Positions 1-11,695 of a DNA stretch of 64,000 bases are shown here, in pieces. Source of the DNA: Erigeron canadensis (Eukaryota; Streptophyta; Magnoliopsida; Asterales; Asteraceae). The notes under the pieces were generated by a model. The model saw only the letters and a program-made list of their open reading frames with translations, ran no database searches and was not told the DNA's origin. The stretch lies in the NCBI RefSeq assembly GCF_010389155.1, contig NC_057761.1:23582210-23646209 (forward strand), written 5' to 3'. The position numbers were made by a program, and so were the translations under genes. The stretch's first letter is position 1, and every line of letters begins with the position of its first letter.

Positions 1-238
1 TGTAGCCATCAAATATTCATCTTTTCCCCGATCTTCGTCTTAAACCTGAAAAGTTAATAAAGTTACCAAAAATGTTTAACTTTTCCACGATCAATCTTTC
101 TTAAACAATTTCGAAATGAGCTTTCCCGAACTGTACCACTTGTAAACACTCATAAAATGTAATTGTAACTGTACCATTTGCAAACTTACACACTTGCAAC
201 TGTACTTTACAATATACATAGTTATAAAATTGATTCTT

Positions 239-432
239 CATTCTTATATCTCCCCCTCAATTTTATGACTAGGAAATATAACGATGATTAATCATTATAA
301 CAACAATCATTCTTATGTACCCCCCCCCTCCCAATTAATGACTGGGATACACAACTATGATCAAATAATTAAAGCAATTAATCATTCTCATGTACTCCCC
401 CTCTATTCATGACTGAGATACATAACTATGAT
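239..432 (-). repeat. Three tandem polypurine-tract repeats
   Basis: Three diverged units of about 60-65 bp each contain a C-rich run followed by an ATGACT-type motif (ctccccctcaattttatgac, cccccctcccaattaatgac, ctccccctctattcatgac). On the minus strand they read GTCATNNNNTTGAGGGGGAG, like the multiplied polypurine tracts described upstream of Sirevirus 3' LTRs. The repetition is visible directly; the polypurine-tract role is by family analogy. Confidence 0.55.
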
Positions 433-639
433 TAATTATCAGAGCACAAGCATTCATTATGAAACGAGGCAGTAAGATACTCATTTCACAATTATTTGGA
501 AATTCTTGTAATATAAAATCTTTTTATATTATATAAATTTCAAACAATGTAACATATTGATTATAACTTCATATTCTTATGAAAAAAACAAATTCATAAC
601 TATATGACCTAAATAATCAATACATAAAAATATCTTTCA

Positions 640-1190
640 CATATATAATTATGTTTCGATATCTAAAGTTTCAAAAAAAATCTTTGAAGACTTTTCATAT
701 TTAAACATAATACTTATGTCTAAGATACATTTAACCTTTCACATTCATATATCTGTTTCTATTTCTAAGGTTTATACACATAAAACCTTTCAAATTCAAA
801 TGATATAGCTATGTCTAAGGTATAAAGAATACAAAGACCTTTCATATTCACCTAATGTCAATGTCAAAAGTTTCTCACAACTTTCTACATTCTCATTAAG
901 TCTATATCTAAGGTTTTACATGACCTTTTATATTCACAGTAAGTCTATGTCTAAGATTTCAAATAATCTTCTACATTCACAAACTGTCTACATCTAAGGA
1001 TAGTACTTAACTACTTGTGAAATTTCATTATGTCTATGTCAAAGATTGTAATAATCTTCTACATTCACAAAAGGTCTATTTCCATGAAGTTATTTAACAG
1101 TGTAGATCCTTTCACATTCACTTAATATCGATTCTAAGGTTTTCCTTAACGTTTTACATTCATACTAAGTCTATGTCTAAGGAATTCCAT
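640..1190. repeat. Degenerate minisatellite (TCTATGTCTAAGG / TTCACATTCAC)
   Basis: About eight diverged units of 55-75 bp repeat the order 'CTATGTCTAAGGTTT ... CTTTYACATTCAC'. Unit length varies and no frame stays open. It lies in the presumed 3' untranslated region of the Sirevirus-like element and resembles a second, shorter array at 3890-4085. Confidence 0.5.
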
Positions 1191-2665
1191 ACATAGTTGA
1201 TTATCTTTTATATTAAAATTAAAAATTTTATATATCTAAGATCTTCAACTTAACAGACACAATTATTAATATCTTGTTAAAATTGCATAGCAAAAACAAT
1301 TAAAACCTGATATCCCTAGCATTTGTCTTGAATACTTCAGTCTTTTACTCAAAATTCCTTCCTTTAGATTGAATTTTCTGTAAATACACTGAAAAATAAA
1401 AATTTCAAGACAACAAATTAGTTACCATACCCGAAACTCGATCTCCTGAAACTTCAGATTTGATCAGCAAACTTCAAACTCTCTGTATCGTCATAACAAT
1501 CAACTAATGCACCAAAGCTTGTTGTAGTCCTTCCCCTCAACGATAAATCTCTCCGAATTAAGCATATCTCGAGTCCCTGCTCGCCTTGCATAACTGGCAT
1601 GTGATAGAGGAGTTGAATTTCCAACAATCAATCCTTTACTAGTTGACTTCTATGAAAACCAGAAACTTTGAAACTTGAAGCTCAAACTTCAGGAACATGG
1701 AACATCCTATTTCAAAAGCAATTCTTTGTCTCCAGATAACATAACATTAAGTGTTTCTTCTGATTACTTATCAAAGTCGTCAGACAAAATCTATACATAG
1801 CTTCTTGTGCCTATTCATGCACATATAAGCTTAAAAATACAAACAAAGATAAAAATGATAATGTTATTCTTCATTATTTCATTACTATCTTAGCAATGAC
1901 TTAATCTAGAACTACATTTTTCATTTTATTCTCCTAATTTGTTCTTCTTTACTATTATAAGTCATAATTATCGATATGAGCTTATCTTAGTCTAGAACTA
2001 CAAAATATGCGACTTAAACCTATTGTTTATGTCGACTTTGGTGTCAAGAACCTTAAAATCCATGTTTTATCGTTCTAAGGAATTGACCTATAGATACCCA
2101 ATCTATTCGTCAAACCATCAAGAAAATAAGAATCTTAAGATCTCTGTCTTATCATTCTAAGGATAACTATGGATAATCTACCCCGAGGTCTTCCATTTAT
2201 ATCTAACGATAACCTACCCTGAGGTCTTCCATTGAGATTAAACACGCAAATCTATATTGATTTAACTTCAAAAAGTTACTTGATTTTAACTCAGTAAGAT
2301 CATCTAACCGAAATCTAATCACTTATACTTTTGCATAAATAAATCATAATTTTTGCCTCCAAAATATGTTCTCATGACACTTTAAATTTCATGTAAGCTT
2401 TGGATAACATGATCATAAGAAAAATTTGATGATTCCTAAACTTTTTCGCCAAATCCGCATTAACACAGGATAAAAATTGAGCCAAATTTTTTTCGAATGC
2501 TACCAAACTTCAAATCTTCATGTTTTATCCTATTTTAAGATCCTGGACAAAAATTACAAACCATACATAATACTTGCATAATTTTTCAAGGATTTTTCAA
2601 GCACAAACTTGTATAGATAAAGGCTTGAAAATCCTTGCATAATTTCTAAACAAATAGGGGGAATT

Positions 2666-3623
2666 TGTTAGATCCAGATTTACTGGAGCCGCTCCAGACG
2701 TGACTACTGGAGCCCTCTGAAGATTTGTCCAGAAATTATGTGAAGACCAGTGAACAACTTACTTGTACAGGAATCTGGATTCCACCAGATTTGTTCACTG
2801 GACTTCACTTCAGTCAAGATCTTTCCACTGAAGAACATTCTCACTGAAGTCGAAGACTGAAGTCTGAAGAAAAAAGTCTGACAAATAGCGGAGCTCACTG
2901 GAAGACTTACCAGATCGCCTGACTGGAGTCCATGACAGTGTTCTAGACCTTACAAGTCTGAACACTGATTACGAGGAATTGATTTTATGCCTTTACATGC
3001 CTTTGTCCGGATAATCCATTTTTCCTTTGTTAAAAGCCTTACACGCATGTAAAGGTGGTTGGTTAATTAGAAGACAAGTCACTATCAAGTGACTTTACTC
3101 TTGTACTTTAATCAATGCATTTAAGGATTTTAAAGTAATTTCCTTAAATGCATGTAACCATATTTGTACGGCAAAAAGAATATTATATTTATTCTTTTTG
3201 CCTATAAATACCAACTCACTTCCCTCGTCCAAAACACACTTTTGCATTTTGGTGCCTTTGCTCAAATACTCTTGATCTAAACAGCTATACTTCACAACTT
3301 TAAGTATTTCGATCAAAAGAGTTTATTTAGCAAATATTAGATCACTTGTAATTCATAAGGTTGTTTAGATACTTAATTTGTAATATCTTTGTTCCGCAAC
3401 AACCTTGTATTTTATTTAACATCAATAAATAAAATACACTTGAAAATTACATTGTGTCTCACCATTTACTTTACTTGCTTATCTTTATATTGCTTAAGTA
3501 CGTATTAGTTTATATATATTCTTGCATTTATATTTATTGTAATACTAGTCCAATCTAGTGCTTACTTGACTTGTTATATTCTACACTTGTGGGTTAAACC
3601 ATCAAGTGAGGGACTTCACAACA
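2666..3623 (+). mobile_element. Copia-type LTR (3' or solo), plus orientation
   Basis: The segment begins TGTTAGATCC and ends near CACAACA (TG...CA with weak terminal inversion). It is preceded by an AAATAGGGGGA polypurine tract at 2652-2661 and contains a TATA box (CTATAAATA, about 3204) in plus orientation. These are the marks of a 3' LTR. No primer-binding site follows it, and I found no matching target duplication, so the rest of the element is missing or outside the window. The first 300 bp are rich in short CTGGAG, CTGAAG and CCACTG words, including the near-palindrome CTGGAGCCGCTCCAG at about 2685. The right boundary could shift by a few bases. Confidence 0.6.
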
Positions 3624-5464
3624 ACCTATAAAATTGAACATCTGTTTGCTGTCCTACACATCTCAACAAACGATCATCAAATCTTCTCAAAGTAATAACA
3701 TACAATTTGAAGAAATGAATAATTCTGCAAGATAAAATGAATATACTTATCAGTCTATTATTTTACCTAAGTCATTTAAAGTCGAATAATTCACTCCTTA
3801 GCACTTTCATTTTTAGCACATACACAATCAAAATTATTTGACATCTCTGTATCAAATCTTTTTGATTCAACAAAATTTCTTTTAAAAATTGATCTCAAAC
3901 TATGAATCATCTCTGTGTTCATTCTTTGAAAACCTTCTTTCTAAAGATCAAAACAGTTGATTTAAAGATTAAATTCAAAACTATGAACAACTCTGTGTTC
4001 ATTCTTAAAAAATTCTTCTTTCTAAGAACAACAATAAATTAACTCAATATTTGTTTATTGAAATTAAAAACTCTGTGTTCTTTTCCTTAAACCTATACTA
4101 GTTAATTAACCAAACTTTCTTTTAGCTATAGATCATTTCACTATCGCTTAACTACCCTACTCGTTTATTCGCTGTTCCATAAGAACGTAGTTGAGTCCTC
4201 TTGGAAACTAGATTATATTCTAACTCTGTCTCTCGTGCAAATGGAACTTTTATTTTTACAAAAACAACAACAACAAAAATTGAACATTGCACGAAAAACA
4301 TAACACACACACACACACACGAACATAAACGAATAACATAGTTACAAGAGCTAAAGTACTGCATTGATTAGATCAGCTTAGCATGTTACATAAGCCTACA
4401 ATCAAGAAATAATTCTCTTATTATTAGTTATGAACAGTGATCCATGACGATTACCAATATGTTTGTCCTCTTAAACGCTCGGTACTTCCGGTTTCCTTTT
4501 GGTTTGTGACACTTTCGACATACCCTGTCCAAGGACAGTCACCCTGTAACCCGAGTAGCCTAATATGCCACTTAATCAAGTTTGCGAACTTAAGTGATCC
4601 ACATTCAGATATACTCCCAGAATTGACACAAGCACTAAGATTAAGACATTTGGTAACTATAGGGAGACGATCTTTAAGAATCAAGTCAGCGGTGACAGGT
4701 CGGTGATTCCTCACACGCAAAGAGACATAACTTAACTCACGTACGGAAATATACTCAACATTGCATGATGCCAATTACTTGCATATTTGTGACATCATTT
4801 AAAACGCTTATGGAAACCCGTGACTTTCGATGAGACCCATGTAGCAAACTTTCTGACAACCTATCCCAAGTTGGAAGCTTTAGGTAGGCTAAGTATACAA
4901 AGACACCTCAAGGACTTACTTGTCCAAATCTCAAAGGCCACATTAGTTCCATAATTTTCAAAAGATTTAATAGATATTTGCATATCTTGTCACAAATATA
5001 CATCCGAAAAAGCAATACATACGCATGTATGTACCCGAGACCTTCTATATAACGACCAAATATACATAATTACAATGCTAGATCTTTCGTAAGATTTAAG
5101 GACCTGATCTAATCATTTGAAAAGCAGGCATTCTCAGCCATATATCTGAATATGTTTCCCATAAGAACATTGTATACATTAAAGTTCAGATTATAAGAAA
5201 ACCTTGGTACTTTGTGCCTACCAATACATCATATAATGGTATCACTGAACTAAGCAATTTAAAGTACAATTAAGTAGGCTTAAAAGCTAAAGTATCTTCA
5301 CGTTTAATCGTCTTCATACAGTGACCTTACTCTTTTTATTATTTTCTTTTTCTTTTTTGATTTTTCTTATTTTTATTTGGTTTTTCTGACTCTATATGAC
5401 ACACAATACAACACGACACAAATAGAGACACATTTTACAAAGTTCCTGTTGAGAGACACTGTCA
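3624..5464 (-). other. Non-coding region downstream of Sirevirus-like pol
   Basis: No coding sequence is supported. The stretch continues from the pol stop (minus strand) into untranslated 3' sequence. It holds a three-unit repeat at 3890-4085, a short CA run near 4304-4320, and a pyrimidine-rich stretch at 5330-5390 that reads as purine-rich on the minus strand. An open frame at 4451-4774 shows no recognisable motif and is probably chance. Confidence 0.4.
3890..4085. repeat. Three-unit diverged tandem repeat (ACTCTGTGTTCATTC)
   Basis: Three units of roughly 70-75 bp share 'CTATGAA...CTCTGTGTTCATTCTT' followed by 'CTTCTTTCTAA(A/G)'. They belong to the same untranslated tract as the 640-1190 array and resemble it in style, not in exact sequence. 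Confidence 0.45.
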
Positions 5465-6762
5465 CTATAGATTTCTCATTCTAATCAATTGGACTAGCAA
5501 CTTGAAACGAGTTCGGTCGAAAGCCTTAGTGAACAGATCAGCTAAGTGAAAGTCACTCAACACCTTTTCTAGGACTATTAACTTCTTTTCAGCACAATCA
5601 CGTATAAAATGGAACCTTGTGTCTATGTGCTTAGTCCTACTGTGCTTAACAGAATTATTGGTAATGGATATGGTGGATTCATTATCTATTTTAATAGGAG
5701 TACAAAGAAAGTTCTGACCGTAATCATGTAGTTCTTGCTGAATCCATAGAACCTGTGAACAACATCCACCCGCTGCCATGTATTCGGCCTCGCAAGACGA
5801 GATTGCAACTGAAGTCTGCTTCTTACATTGCCAAGACACTAATCTTCCTCCTAAGAATTGACATCCACTTGAAGTCAATTTCCTATCATAATTGCAGCCA
5901 CCATAATAAGCATCGGTATATGCCATGAATTCAAAGTCTCCCCCAAATGAATACCAGAGTCCCAGCACTGGTTGACCTTTGAGGTAGCGAAGAATTTGTT
6001 TTACAGCTTTCATATGGCTTTCCCTAGGACAGGACTGATAACGAGCACATAAACAAACCGCAAACATGATATCTACCCTTGATGCTGTAAGGTACATCAA
6101 TGAACCTATCATGGCCCTATAATGAGTAGGATCAACTTCTGGATCATTAAAAGAGAACAATCCAAGTTGATGGTTCTTTTGCATAGGAGTATCCATCGGT
6201 GAAGTATCTTCCATTCCAAAACGCTTCAGTATATCTTGTGCATACTTCGTTTGATGAATAAAGAATCCGTCCTTTTTCTGTTCGACTTGTAAACCCAAAA
6301 AGAAGTTCATCTCTCCCATAGCACTCATTTTAAAAGTCCCTTTCATTATTTGCTCAAATTCCTTGCACATCTTTTCGTCTGATGACCCAAAATGATATCA
6401 TCTACGTAAACTTGTAGAATTAGGAAATCCTCTCCCTTCCATTTTGTGAACAAAGTACTATCGATCAATCCTCTTTGAAATCCATTTTCAAGAAGATGCT
6501 TCGACAGCTTGTCATACCATGCCCTGGGTGCTTGATGTAATCCATACAGAGCCTTATTCAGTCGATAAACTCTATCAGGATGATCTGGATCTTCAAACCC
6601 TGGCGGTTGGGTAACATACACTAATTCCTGGACAGTACCGTATAAGAATGCACTCTTGACATCCAATTGATATACCAAAATGTCCTTGAAGGCAGCAAAA
6701 GCCAGAAACAAACTGATAGCTTCTAGCCTAGCAACCAGTGCAAACACCTCAGTGTAGTCCAA
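5465..6762 (-). pseudogene. Sirevirus-like reverse transcriptase and RNase H
   Basis: Two overlapping frames (6346-6762 and 5465-6370) make up this part. The first has the RT motifs QLDVKSAFL and LYGLHQAPRAWY and the catalytic YVDD. The second, reached by a frameshift near 6375, has FLGLQVEQ, the RNase H start (YTDAYYGG, where Copia usually has TDADYAG), SSCEAEYMAA and DIRFHFIRD-like KHIDTRFHFIRD, ending at 5465. The RT catalytic aspartates survive, but the reading frame does not. Confidence 0.8.
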
Positions 6763-6933
6763 CCCTTCCTGTTGAGCAAAACCTTGAACAACCAGCCAAG
6801 CGTTATTACGAGTTACAACACCTTTTTCATCCTTTTTTCACCTAAAAACCCATCTAGTGTCGAAAGGATACTCTCCCACTGGTAAATCAACCAGCTCCCA
6901 AACTTGTAGCTTGTCAAACTGAAAAAGCTCCTG

Positions 6934-7881
6934 CTACATAGCTTCTACCCATGATGGATCTTTCAATGCCATTTGGATAGTACTGGGTTCTTCTTGAGAT
7001 ACAAAGCAGCTGAACTTGCACTCTTTAACTATACCGGTTTCTTTCATCTCTGCGAATAAACCTGATAGCTTATTAATTTGAGCTATTGTCTTAACTCTTG
7101 CACTTGGTTCACCAATAATATCCTCAACTGGATGATACTTGTTGATTCTATGTTGTGCAGCCCTATCAATTTGAAGATTAACACCCAAGTTCGAACCTCT
7201 CTCTCTTTCATTGGATGACTCTCGAGGTAATGGAGTAACTGATTCAACTTCTTGTGTGTCCACAACTTCAGTATCCTTTGATGAACCATCTGCTGTATAG
7301 TCTGACATAAGCTCTTTAGGCATGTTTACCTCTAGTTCCTTTCTTGGCTCCATCCTTCGTGGCTGTATCAGTCGAAGTTTCTGGTGCAACTGAACTGCTA
7401 CTCTTATTTTGATTTCGCAGCAATACCACATCTTCTTCCTCTGATTTACCTGCACCAAAAAAATGGGGCCATTAAAGGAAGTAAACACATCATCATAATT
7501 GAACAAGATAGTAGACCCTTGATGTCCAGAGGAATTATAGCTGGAAATCACGACATTGTAACCAACATCGACTATCTTAGCCCTAATATTGTACACCCTC
7601 CTATTTGGAGATCCCGGAATGTAACCAAGAAAAATTCCCTCCTCAGCTTTCTCCGCAAATTTGGGTTGGTCACGAACTTTTAAAAATGTGCATGGGAATC
7701 CAAAAGGTTCCAACTCAGTTAAATTCGGTTTTCTATTGTTTAAAAGTTCATAAGGTGTCTTATTAAATCTTTTAACGACTAAAACCCTATTTAAGACATG
7801 ACATGCAGTATTCACTACTTCCCCCCATAACATAGTAGGAAGCCTTGAATCTGCCAGCATGGTACGGGCAGTCTCTATCAA
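6934..7881 (-). pseudogene. Sirevirus-like integrase C-terminus and linker to RT
   Basis: This piece continues the integrase (ERKN motif just upstream, then IETARTMLADSRLPTMLWGE) and its C-terminal region with FLGYIPGSPNRRVYN. A low-complexity acidic linker leads towards RT. The frame stops with a TAG at 6934-6936. Directly downstream, still in frame, is the WELVDLPVG-type segment that starts Copia RT, and then a TGA at 6838-6840. Confidence 0.75.
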
Positions 7882-7945
7882 TGTTCTGTTCTTTCTCTCT
7901 GCTACTCCATTCTGTTGGGGCTTATAAGGTGCACTGAATTGATGT

Positions 7946-8773
7946 TCAATTCCTTTTACTCAGACAATATACTTCCATAATCTGATTCTTGAACTCTGTC
8001 CCGTTATCACTTCTGATTCTCTTCACTCTCGTTTTATACTGGTTTTCAACTCTTTCCAAGAATTCCATATGAATTTGAGCAGTTTCATCCTTGGTTTTCG
8101 AGAAAAATACCCACGAGAATCTAGAGTAATCATCAGTAACTACAAGGCAGTTGTACATATACCCTATGCTTCGAACATTTACTGGCCCAAATAGATCCAT
8201 ATGCAGTAGCTGAAATGGAGCGGCAATAGAATTCTGAGTTTTCGGTTTGTGTGGCTTCTTAGTCTGTTTTCCTTTTAAACATGGCACACACTTATCCTCC
8301 ACCATAAATCTTTTGCTAGGAACTCCGAGGACTAATCCATTGCTTGTAATATGATTCATTTTTCTAAAGTGGATATGACCCATCCGTCTGTGCCATAGCA
8401 GAGATTCATCTTCTGAAGCTTTTGTCAATAAGTACACTGGCTCCACTGAATCAACCACACCTAATTCCAATCCATAGATGTCTTTCTTCCTTGGAGCCTT
8501 CAGCAAAATCCATTCATCTAAAATGACATAACCTGGTTTCAAAATTAGAGCCTCCCTTTCTGTAAAATGAACTGGATTCCCCTTGTCACATATCTGAGAC
8601 ACACTCATCAGGTTATGCTCCAGCTGCTCAACAAAATTCACAATGTCCATTTTGATCTTCCCATTGATGACTTTCCCAATTCCAGAAATGTTGCCACCCT
8701 TGGGACGAGCAAAACTGACATAAGAACCTTTAATAGGATTGAATTCTGTTAACAGACTCTTATCTCCTGTCAT
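7946..8773 (-). pseudogene. Sirevirus-like protease remainder and integrase N-terminal half
   Basis: The frame begins MTGDKSLLTEF directly after the protease nonsense codon. It carries the integrase zinc finger (LWHRRMGHIHFRKMNHI ... CVPCLKG; HHCC) and the start of the catalytic core (LLHMDLFGPV, first D; IRSDNGTEF, second D). It ends at a frameshift near 7955-7965, seen as a run of four A on the minus strand, after which integrase continues in another frame. Confidence 0.8.
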
Positions 8774-8779
8774 ATGTCT

Positions 8780-9841
8780 TTAACATCCACTATCGACAAA
8801 CCAAATCCCGATAGTTTTCCTTAGTGGTTCCTTTTGTTCAATAACTTCCAAATGTGCCATGAAGCCTGTCTCGACTTTACTGTCACTTGCTCTTACTGGT
8901 TCCGACGGTTCTGGTTCCTCTTCTACCTTCTGATGAAAACTATCATGATCATCCGTGTTGGCATACAATGTATAGTCGAATGAATTATCAACAAGATCGT
9001 TCATCCCTCCATCAAAGTCTTGAATTTCTGCCATGAATGCATGATTATGATCATCGGCACTAAGTGAACCCCAATTATAAGTACCGTCATTTTGAACCAT
9101 CAAAGCTCTTGAGTTGTCAACTTCTCCTGAGCTTCTGTTTCTAGTATTAGCATATTGACGCCCTGAATTCTGACCAGCAATAGCACCGCCTTGATTGAAG
9201 TTCTGACGACCTGTAGCTAAATTGTTATCCCGTCTTGGCCTCTGACACTCAGGAGCAAAATGTCCAAAGTCATCACAGTTGAAACACTTTACCTTGGTTT
9301 TATCAAACCCTACTTTGCCGTCTATGACCTTCCTTCTAGTTCTATCATTGAACCGCTGAACTCTCAATGTTAACATAGCCAATTGCATGTTCAGGTCCAT
9401 TTCTTCCAAATCATCTGGATCAACTTGCTTGTAATCCTCCCTAACCAGTTCAGGATCAGTTAGTTTTCTTCCAATCAGTTTTTCATAAGCCGACACAAAA
9501 GAAGCGAGCATGCCCAGATATCCCTCTACGGATCTTATGTTCATCGGCATACCTGTTAAACCCGAGCTTGGAGAACTACTATTCTGATTACCATTATGAA
9601 CAACAATCGCTGATTCCAGAGAGCCTACATACAACAAGTTGTTGTTAGAATCCATCGTCCTTTTCAATTTCTCATCATCTCCACTGTAGAAGGTAGTTAT
9701 CCCTCCACTTGAAGATCTTGAGGAAGGAATGCTTGTCTTGCTATGATAGAGTTTAGGACGCTGAACAAAATCACTGTTGCCTGCTTCCTTCGACTTTCTT
9801 TTCATATCCTGGCTTCTCAGCTTTCGAATTATCTGTTCCAA
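8780..9841 (-). pseudogene. Sirevirus-like gag C-terminus, zinc knuckle and protease start
   Basis: The frame of 353 residues continues gag. It contains a CX2CX4HX4C nucleocapsid knuckle (CFNCDDFGHFAPEC, about residues 187-200), then an acidic linker, and ends at WFVDSGC, the start of the aspartic protease active site (DSG). A TAA at 8780-8782 interrupts directly after this Cys. The protein continues in the same frame with the protease and integrase. Confidence 0.8.
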
Positions 9842-9889
9842 AGTCCATTTACTGAAGTCAGGATTTTGTTGGATAAAAGTAATAAATCC

Positions 9890-10495
9890 TTACCACTTAA
9901 TATGAAGTGCCTCCAACAACTTCTCAATAACATCTTCTGGATCCGGATTGTACCCAAAGTAGGCAAGCTCAACCAGCAAATGACTGTAACGAACCAGCGT
10001 CTCATCAAGAGATTCATCTTTGAAGCTAGTAAAAACATAATACTGCTTCTTTAACAAGTCTTTCCTACTCTTCTTGAGATCATCGTCACCTTCACAATGC
10101 TCTTTGAGTGCATCCCATAAGCCTTTAGCTGTATTATACTTTTCAAACAGATACAGAACTTCCCCTTGGAGAGCCATTCGAAGAGATCCTAATGCCTTGC
10201 TTTCAACTTCATAATCTTTCTTTTTATCAACCTCCATTTGTTCATATGAAGCTAGCCTAGCACTGCTTAAACCTGGAGTCTCACCCGACACTGTAGGAGG
10301 AGTATAACCATTTGTAATGCACATCCACATCCTCACATCCATCAATCTACAGTACGACTCGAATCTGCCCTTCCAATTGAAGTATCTGTCAAGGCTTATC
10401 AACTTTGGTGGTGAATTGGCCTTTTCGGTTTCATGATCCATCAAAATCATTTGATTCAGCAAAGCCTGATAGTTTGCTGGTAATTGAGACGTCAT
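9890..10495 (-). pseudogene. Sirevirus-like gag, N-terminal part
   Basis: The frame opens MTSQLPANYQALLNQMILMD and runs 201 residues to a TAA at 9890-9892. The middle (FNWKGRFESYCR ... KGLWDALKEHCEGDDD ... SFKDESLDETLVRYSHLL) matches the UBN2/DUF4219-type gag core of plant Copia elements, which forms the virus-like particle. The same reading frame continues without a shift into 8780-9841, so the TAA is a nonsense mutation inside gag. The ATG lies about 400 bp after the PBS, which suits a leader of this group. Confidence 0.8.
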
Positions 10496-10518
10496 TTTCT
10501 CCGAGCTAGCAAAGTTTA

Positions 10519-10710
10519 CGAACTTTTTAAAATAAACGAGGTCGTAAAGTTCACGAGGTCAAAGATATACGAGGTCGCAATTAGAGCTGTGAGGTCGTAA
10601 ATGAGCTCACGGAGTCGCAATTGAATTGGCGAGGTCGTAATTAGCTACCCAAGTCAAAATACGAGTTGGATGAGGTAATACGAGCTCGCAAGGTCGCAAA
10701 CGATGTTGAG
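10519..10710 (-). repeat. Leader array of GAGGTCGTAA motifs
   Basis: Between the gag ATG and the PBS, the motif ACGAGGTCGTAA and variants (GAGGTCGCAA, GGAGTCGCAA, CAAGTC) recur about every 17-30 bp, eight or more times. The same motif occurs in the U3 part of the LTR at 11190-11305. It is part of the 5' untranslated leader; its function is not known to me. Confidence 0.65.
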
Positions 10711-10894
10711 TCTTCAGTTCTCTTGAACTCGAAACCCTAAAAGCCAAAAACACACTTTCGACGGCTGCAAACACCAAGATATACCACGAACAAGATTTTC
10801 AGTCGTAAACTCATGAAATAATCACGTCTAAACGACCCTAAATTAAACGTTGTCTATCACCAACAAGCCATAACCTTCCGGTATTAAACCAAAA

Positions 10895-10907
10895 GGCTCT
10901 GATACCA
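10895..10907 (-). promoter_or_regulatory. Primer-binding site (initiator tRNA-Met type)
   Basis: The minus strand reads TGGTATCAGAGCC two bases downstream of the LTR end, the usual Copia minus-strand primer site complementary to the 3' end of initiator tRNA-Met. It fixes the orientation of the element and the LTR boundary at 10910. Confidence 0.85.
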
Positions 10908-10909
10908 CT

Positions 10910-11458
10910 TGTAGGACCCCTGGAACGGATCGTCAATAGCTTGCTTCAGTTATTCAGAGGTTCGAAATCCCTCTCTATAACTTGGTGATTCACAAAGAAG
11001 CCCCTAGATCATCTGTTGCCTCGCAGATCTTCTTCGGGCTAGCGGAACAATCCTTTGACCTATTAACCCGCTATACTAGTTTGATAATTCGACAAATGTT
11101 CAACGTAATCTCTGTTAGGGTTCGGTATTTATAGGAAAACACCCGATTGGACTTCAGCGAGTCGGCCTTGCAAATCTATGCCCAACCCGTCACAATTACG
11201 AGGTCGTAATTGCTGATTCGCCTTGTATTTGACCCTGCAAATACGGGGTCGTATTCCTATAGCTTGACTCATATTTGACCCTGCAAATACGAGGTCGCAT
11301 TTCATACTTAGCAGAATATTATCATACATTCAATACTTAAACTTAATCTAGTATTCTATGCATAATACAAAGTTCATTAATAACAATCACATGACAAAGA
11401 CATATTACAAATAAGCCCAAACAATCTAGGCTGCTATTGACATAGATGTGCACTTACA
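10910..11458 (-). mobile_element. 5' LTR of the Sirevirus-like element
   Basis: In plus coordinates it starts TGTAGGACCC and ends CACTTACA (terminal inversion TGTARG). The PBS sits beside its left edge. A minus-strand TATA box (CTATAAATA, about 11128-11136) follows a U3 array of near-palindromes: AATTACGAGGTCGTAATT (about 11194) and two weaker copies at about 11245 and 11285. At 549 bp it is short for a Sirevirus LTR. Confidence 0.7.
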
Positions 11459-11465
11459 ATACCAC

Positions 11466-11619
11466 TGTTAGAATATTTGAACATAAACACATAACAAATC
11501 ACGAGTACGCAGCGGAATAGAAACGTATATGCAATACTATTAATTAACAAAGTAATGAATAGAATATGTGTACCTTTGTGCAAAGCTTCCAATAATATTA
11601 TTATTAATTATTATTATTA

Positions 11620-11695
<76 letters not shown>

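Larger units (their letters stand above)
1..2665 (-). other. Non-coding 3' region of a Sirevirus-like Copia element
   Basis: No credible coding sequence is present in these AT-rich 2.6 kb. The region holds reiterated degenerate motifs (TCTATGTCTAAGGTTT near ACATTCAC; CTACCCYGAGGTCTTCC around 2180-2240) and an array of purine tracts read on the minus strand at 239-432. Sireviruses are known for a long untranslated stretch with several polypurine tracts between pol and the 3' LTR, and the decayed pol of such an element lies on the same strand at 5465-10495. I infer that this is its distal 3' region and that the matching 3' LTR lies beyond the left edge. The last bases, 2652-2665, instead look like the plus-strand polypurine tract of the LTR that starts at 2666. 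Confidence 0.45.
5465..11458 (-). mobile_element. Decayed Sirevirus-like Copia retrotransposon (5' LTR to pol)
   Basis: On the minus strand the order is LTR (10910-11458), PBS (10895-10907), leader, gag, zinc knuckle, protease, integrase, RT and RNase H. The order PR-IN-RT-RH defines Copia. The large gag with a UBN2-like core, a CFNCDDFGHFAPEC knuckle and a long untranslated 3' tail point to the Sirevirus lineage. At least four nonsense codons and two frameshifts show it is old and inactive. I find no copy of the LTR downstream of pol within the window; with its 3' region the element probably reaches past position 1. Confidence 0.8.

Noticed and set aside
4437..4774. Overlapping open frames on both strands, possible env-like gene of the Sirevirus
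   Set aside because: No membrane, coiled-coil or family motif; both strands are open because the stretch happens to lack stops.
10902..11466. Reading 10910-11458 as a solo LTR with target duplication ATACCACT
   Set aside because: The repeated bases are PBS remnants, 8 bp is the wrong length for Copia, and the left side continues into an intact PBS, leader and gag of the same element.
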